Positions 4,824 to 7,544 of a stretch of DNA of 7,544 nucleotides are shown piece by piece. The notes beneath the pieces were generated by a model. It saw only the letters and a list, made by a program, of their open reading frames with translations. It did no database searches and was not told the origin of the DNA. Location: the NCBI GenBank assembly GCA_945613045.1, contig CALZAG010000078.1, positions 1-7,544 on the forward strand. Direction: 5' to 3'. The stretch's first letter is position 1; every line of letters begins with the position of its first letter. This stretch comes from an uncultured Clostridia bacterium. GTDB taxonomy: Bacteria > Bacillota > Clostridia > Oscillospirales > Oscillospiraceae. The position numbers and the translations under genes were made by a program.

Positions 4824-6176
4824 ATGCCCTATAAATTTCGTGGCGGCGTACATCCCGATTATATGAAAGCTCCGGATGAGCCTGTAATAGTCGTAACTCC
4901 GCCCCCCCAGGTCATTATCCCGATGGCACAGCACATCGGCGCACCCTGCCAGCCGCTCGTAGCGGTCGGTGACTATGTAACAATGGGCCAGAAGATCGGC
5001 GAAAATCCCGCCCCTGTTTCCGCCCCCGTGCATTCTCCCGTCTCAGGCAAGGTCGTAGCAGTTGAGCCCAGGCCCCATCCGCTGGGCGATATGATCATGG
5101 CAGTCGTAATCGAAAACGACTACCAGGATACCCCCTGCACCGATATGGCTCCTCTCACTGAAGAAGAGCTGAAAAACCCCGAAGCCATACTCGCACGTCT
5201 GCGTGAAGCGGGCATAGTGGGTATGGGCGGCGCTATGTTCCCCACAGCCTTCAAGATCAGAGGCGGCCTCGGCAAGGTGGACACTCTCATCATAAACGGC
5301 GCAGAGTGCGAGCCCTACCTTAACGGCGACCATTGGACGATGAGACTGCATCCCGAGGAGCTGCTCAAGGGTATTGAGCTTGCGCGCATAGCCAGCGGCC
5401 TTGATAAGGCCTATTACGGAATTGAGAAAAACAAGATGGACGCCATCGAGCTGCTCAACTCCAAAAATCCCGCGCAGTACGGCGTTGAGATAGTTCCCGA
5501 GGAGGTCAAGTATCCTCAGGGCGCTGAGAAAATGCAGATCAAGGCGATCACAAACCGCGAGGTAAAGCCCGGCGGACTGCCCGCGGGCGTCGGCTGCAAC
5601 GTTGTCAGCACACAGACCGCCTACGCCATCTACAAGGCATGCTATCTCGGCATCCCCTGCTATGAGCGTATACTCACCGTCGGCGGCTCGGCAATAAACA
5701 AGCCCTACAATCTGCAGTGCCGCGTCGGCACCCCCTTCAGGTACATAGTTGAGCAGTGCGGCGGCTTTGTAAAGACCCCCAAGAAGATTGTCCTCGGCGG
5801 ACCCATGATGGGTCTTATCGCGACCAGCCTCGACGCCGTGAACATCAAGGGTACCGCCGGCATCCTGTTCTTCACCGAGGAAGAGGACAGGACCGTTGAG
5901 AACCCCACCTGCATCCGCTGCGGTAAGTGCATTACCGTATGCCCCATGGGTCTTGAGCCCGTGTATATGTATATGTATTTCAAGAAGGGCGACTTCGAGA
6001 ATATGAAGAAGTACCACATTCTTGACTGCTTCGAGTGCGGAAGCTGCTCCTTCAACTGCCCCGGCAGAATGCCGCTGACCCACTCATTCAAAACCGCGAA
6101 GCTCCTCTTTGCCGCAAAGGCGGCCGAGGAAAAAGCAAGGGCGGAAGCCGCAGCAAAGGAGGCTGAGAAAAAGTGA
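4824..6176 (+). CDS. rnfC: Rnf complex subunit C (NADH-binding Fe-S protein)
   Basis: RnfC is the peripheral subunit of the membrane ferredoxin:NAD+ oxidoreductase that exchanges electrons with NAD(H). The 450-residue protein starts with FRGGVHPDYMK (5-15). It has a lipoyl-like sandwich region (about 45-85, SPVSGKVVAVEPRPHP), the flavin/NADH-binding segment GMGGAMFPTAFKI (133-145) with INGAECEPYL (157-166), an SLBB-like region (about 280-345), and two 4Fe-4S motifs: Cys363/366/369/373 and Cys402/405/408/412. The Ala/Lys/Glu-rich tail (about 429-450) is short compared with the long tails of proteobacterial RnfC. I chose the ATG at 4824, with AGAGGTGA just upstream. GTG 4815 and ATG 4818 lie within or against that RBS. 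The stop overlaps the rnfD start by 4 nt. The gene is first in a C-D-G order typical of clostridial rnf operons. Confidence 0.96.
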   Translation: MPYKFRGGVHPDYMKAPDEPVIVVTPPPQVIIPMAQHIGAPCQPLVAVGDYVTMGQKIGENPAPVSAPVHSPVSGKVVAVEPRPHPLGDMIMAVVIENDYQDTPCTDMAPLTEEELKNPEAILARLREAGIVGMGGAMFPTAFKIRGGLGKVDTLIINGAECEPYLNGDHWTMRLHPEELLKGIELARIASGLDKAYYGIEKNKMDAIELLNSKNPAQYGVEIVPEEVKYPQGAEKMQIKAITNREVKPGGLPAGVGCNVVSTQTAYAIYKACYLGIPCYERILTVGGSAINKPYNLQCRVGTPFRYIVEQCGGFVKTPKKIVLGGPMMGLIATSLDAVNIKGTAGILFFTEEEDRTVENPTCIRCGKCITVCPMGLEPVYMYMYFKKGDFENMKKYHILDCFECGSCSFNCPGRMPLTHSFKTAKLLFAAKAAEEKARAEAAAKEAEKK

Positions 6177-7171
6177 TACAGAAAGAATACACCTTTGACG
6201 CTTCCTACCAGCCTCAGGTAAGGACAAAGACCGATACCTCCCGCGTGATGCTGGACGTCATCATCGGCCTTGCCCCCGCGATGATCTTCGCGGTGTGGCA
6301 GTTCGGCTTCAAGGCTCTGGCGCTTATCGCCGTGTCCGTGGTCGCCTCCGTGTTCTTCGAGTGGGGCTACCGCAAACTCATGAAGAAGCCCAACTCCATC
6401 GGCGATCTCTCCGCCTGCGTCACCGGCATCCTGCTGGTGCTGTGCATGCCCGTTGACGCTCCCCTGTGGATGCCCGTCGTCGGCGCGTTCTTTGCCATCG
6501 TTATCGTAAAGCAGCTTTACGGCGGCATCGGCAAGAACTTCTTAAACCCCGCTCTGGCCGGCCGCGCCTTCCTGTTCTTCTCATGGACCTCGACCATGAC
6601 TAAATGGACCATCGACGGCGTTACCATGGCGACTCCGCTGAGCATCCTCAAGGCCGGCGGCGACGTCACGGCTTCCGGATTTGATCTCATGCAGATGTTC
6701 ACCGGTATCGGTCTGCCCGGCTCGCTGGGCGAAGTCAGCGCAGCCGCGCTTCTTATCGGCGGCATCTGGCTGCTGGCACGCAAGGTCATCAACTGGCGCA
6801 TCCCCGTTGCCTTCATCGGCACCGTGGCCGTTCTGACCTTCATTTTCCCCAGAGGCGGCTACTCCAATGTGGATTGGATGCTGTATAACCTGCTCTCCGG
6901 CGGCCTGTTCCTCGGCGCCATCTTCATGGCGACCGACTACTCCTCAAGCCCCGTAACGCTCAACGGCCAGCTCCTCTACGGCTTCGGCTGCGGCGCTCTG
7001 ACCGTTCTCATCCGCTATTTCGGCGGCTTCCCCGAGGGCGTTTCCTTCGCTATCCTCATCATGAACCTGTGCGCATGGGCTATCGACAAGGGTACCCGCG
7101 GCCGCCAGTTCGGCGTGACGAAGGAAGACCTCAAGGCGGCCAAAAAGGCAGCAAAGGAGGCAAAGGCGTAA
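6173..7171 (+). CDS. rnfD: Rnf complex subunit D (flavinylated membrane subunit)
   Basis: RnfD is an integral membrane subunit that carries covalently bound FMN and takes part in cation-coupled electron transfer. The 332-residue protein has multiple hydrophobic segments (about 27-45, 47-63, 80-93, 98-114, 191-203, 211-226, 237-255, 267-282, 288-303). It also has conserved GKNFLNPALAGRAFL (120-134), TDYSSSP (254-260) and a terminal GTRGRQFGV. The flavinylation segment reads DGVTMATPL (148-156), with Thr154 as the expected FMN acceptor. The usual S/T-G-A-T has Met152 in place of Gly. The start is a GTG at 6173 that overlaps the rnfC stop (GTGA), with AAAGGAGG (6155-6162) 10 nt upstream, which indicates translational coupling. 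The protein ends in a short Lys/Ala-rich tail (321-332). Its stop overlaps the rnfG start by 1 nt. Confidence 0.95.
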   Translation: MIQKEYTFDASYQPQVRTKTDTSRVMLDVIIGLAPAMIFAVWQFGFKALALIAVSVVASVFFEWGYRKLMKKPNSIGDLSACVTGILLVLCMPVDAPLWMPVVGAFFAIVIVKQLYGGIGKNFLNPALAGRAFLFFSWTSTMTKWTIDGVTMATPLSILKAGGDVTASGFDLMQMFTGIGLPGSLGEVSAAALLIGGIWLLARKVINWRIPVAFIGTVAVLTFIFPRGGYSNVDWMLYNLLSGGLFLGAIFMATDYSSSPVTLNGQLLYGFGCGALTVLIRYFGGFPEGVSFAILIMNLCAWAIDKGTRGRQFGVTKEDLKAAKKAAKEAKA

Positions 7172-7544
7172 TGAAAAAGATCTTGAAGCTCACATTCATC
7201 CTGCTTCTCGTCTCCGCGGTAGTTGCCGGCGTCCTCGGCCTCACCGATATGGTGACCAAGGATCGCATCGCCGACTATAACGCAAAAAAGACCGCCGAGG
7301 CATACGGCGCGGTCATGGAGTTTAACTCCTATGAGGAAGTGGAGTTCAATAATGAAGACTCCACCGCGAAGAAGATATTCAAAACCGACGGCGGCAACTG
7401 GGTCGTCGAGTCCGAGGTGTCCGGCTCGCAGGGCATGATAACCGTGGCCATCGGCGTCAACGCCGACCTCACCTGCAACGGCATCTCCATCATCTCCAGC
7501 TCCGAGACCAGCGGCCTCGGCTCCAAGGCAAACGACGATTTCTT
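7171..7544 (+). CDS. rnfG: Rnf complex subunit G (partial, 5' part)
   Basis: RnfG is a flavoprotein with one N-terminal membrane anchor and an outward-facing FMN-binding domain. It relays electrons within the Rnf complex. The window holds 124 codons. The protein starts MKKILKLTF with a transmembrane helix (about 5-27), then a linker and the start of the FMN-binding domain. That domain includes GMITVAIGVNADLTCNGISI (88-107) and SETSGLGSK (111-119), where family members usually read ETPGLG. The covalent FMN threonine motif would lie beyond the window end. The ATG at 7171 overlaps the rnfD stop (TAATG), with AAAGGAGG (7153-7160) 10 nt upstream. The remaining rnfE, rnfA and rnfB probably follow, as is usual in Clostridia (inference). 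Confidence 0.93.
   Translation, partial: MKKILKLTFILLLVSAVVAGVLGLTDMVTKDRIADYNAKKTAEAYGAVMEFNSYEEVEFNNEDSTAKKIFKTDGGNWVVESEVSGSQGMITVAIGVNADLTCNGISIISSSETSGLGSKANDDF

Noticed and set aside
5043..6083. A 346-codon open frame on the minus strand
   Set aside because: It is antisense to rnfC, whose two 4Fe-4S motifs and flavin segment are unmistakable; the antisense product has no family features.
1..7544. CRISPR arrays, tRNA or rRNA genes, insertion sequences, transposases or integrases
   Set aside because: No spaced repeats, RNA-gene signatures, terminal inverted repeats or mobile-element proteins were seen on either strand.

Overview
The window looks like chromosomal DNA of an anaerobic Clostridia-type Firmicute, possibly near Oscillospirales/Ruminococcaceae. 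This rests on strong AGGAGG-type ribosome binding sites, sigma-A-type promoters, moderately GC-rich genes separated by AT-rich gaps, the rnfC-D-G gene order, and a small Xre regulator of clostridial type. The taxonomic call is inference, because no rRNA or marker gene is present.

Layout. (1) Positions 1-1709: the first codons of a leftward gene for a probable secreted protein or lipoprotein (start at 32), then leftward deoD (purine nucleoside phosphorylase, 194-922). Divergent from deoD is a rightward pair, udk (uridine kinase, 1092-1709) and tdk (thymidine kinase, 1738-2313). Together these form a nucleoside salvage cluster. (2) Positions 2322-2850: a small divergent module. A leftward Xre-family repressor (2322-2558) faces a rightward 45-residue protein of unknown function (2674-2811). 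The gap between them holds two near-identical 19-bp palindromes arranged around overlapping promoter elements. A strong bidirectional terminator (2823-2850) closes the module. (3) Positions 2855-4546: a leftward, apparently cytoplasmic glycoside hydrolase family 2 enzyme. (4) Positions 4547-4823: a 277-bp AT-rich divergent promoter region with a promoter on each side, phased A-tracts and a candidate Rex (NADH-sensing) operator. (5) Positions 4824-7544: the start of an rnf operon, with rnfC, rnfD and a truncated rnfG in translationally coupled order. It encodes the membrane ferredoxin:NAD+ oxidoreductase that couples electron transfer to Na+ or H+ export.

How the parts work together. deoD phosphorolyses purine nucleosides, while udk and tdk phosphorylate pyrimidine nucleosides. 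A secreted or lipoprotein gene beside deoD could be a nucleoside-binding transporter component, but only 10 codons are visible. The rnf genes are an energy-conservation module; a Rex site upstream would fit NAD+/NADH control. The GH2 enzyme is probably an independent sugar-scavenging gene. The least familiar part is the Xre/45-residue-protein module and its doubly symmetric operator region.
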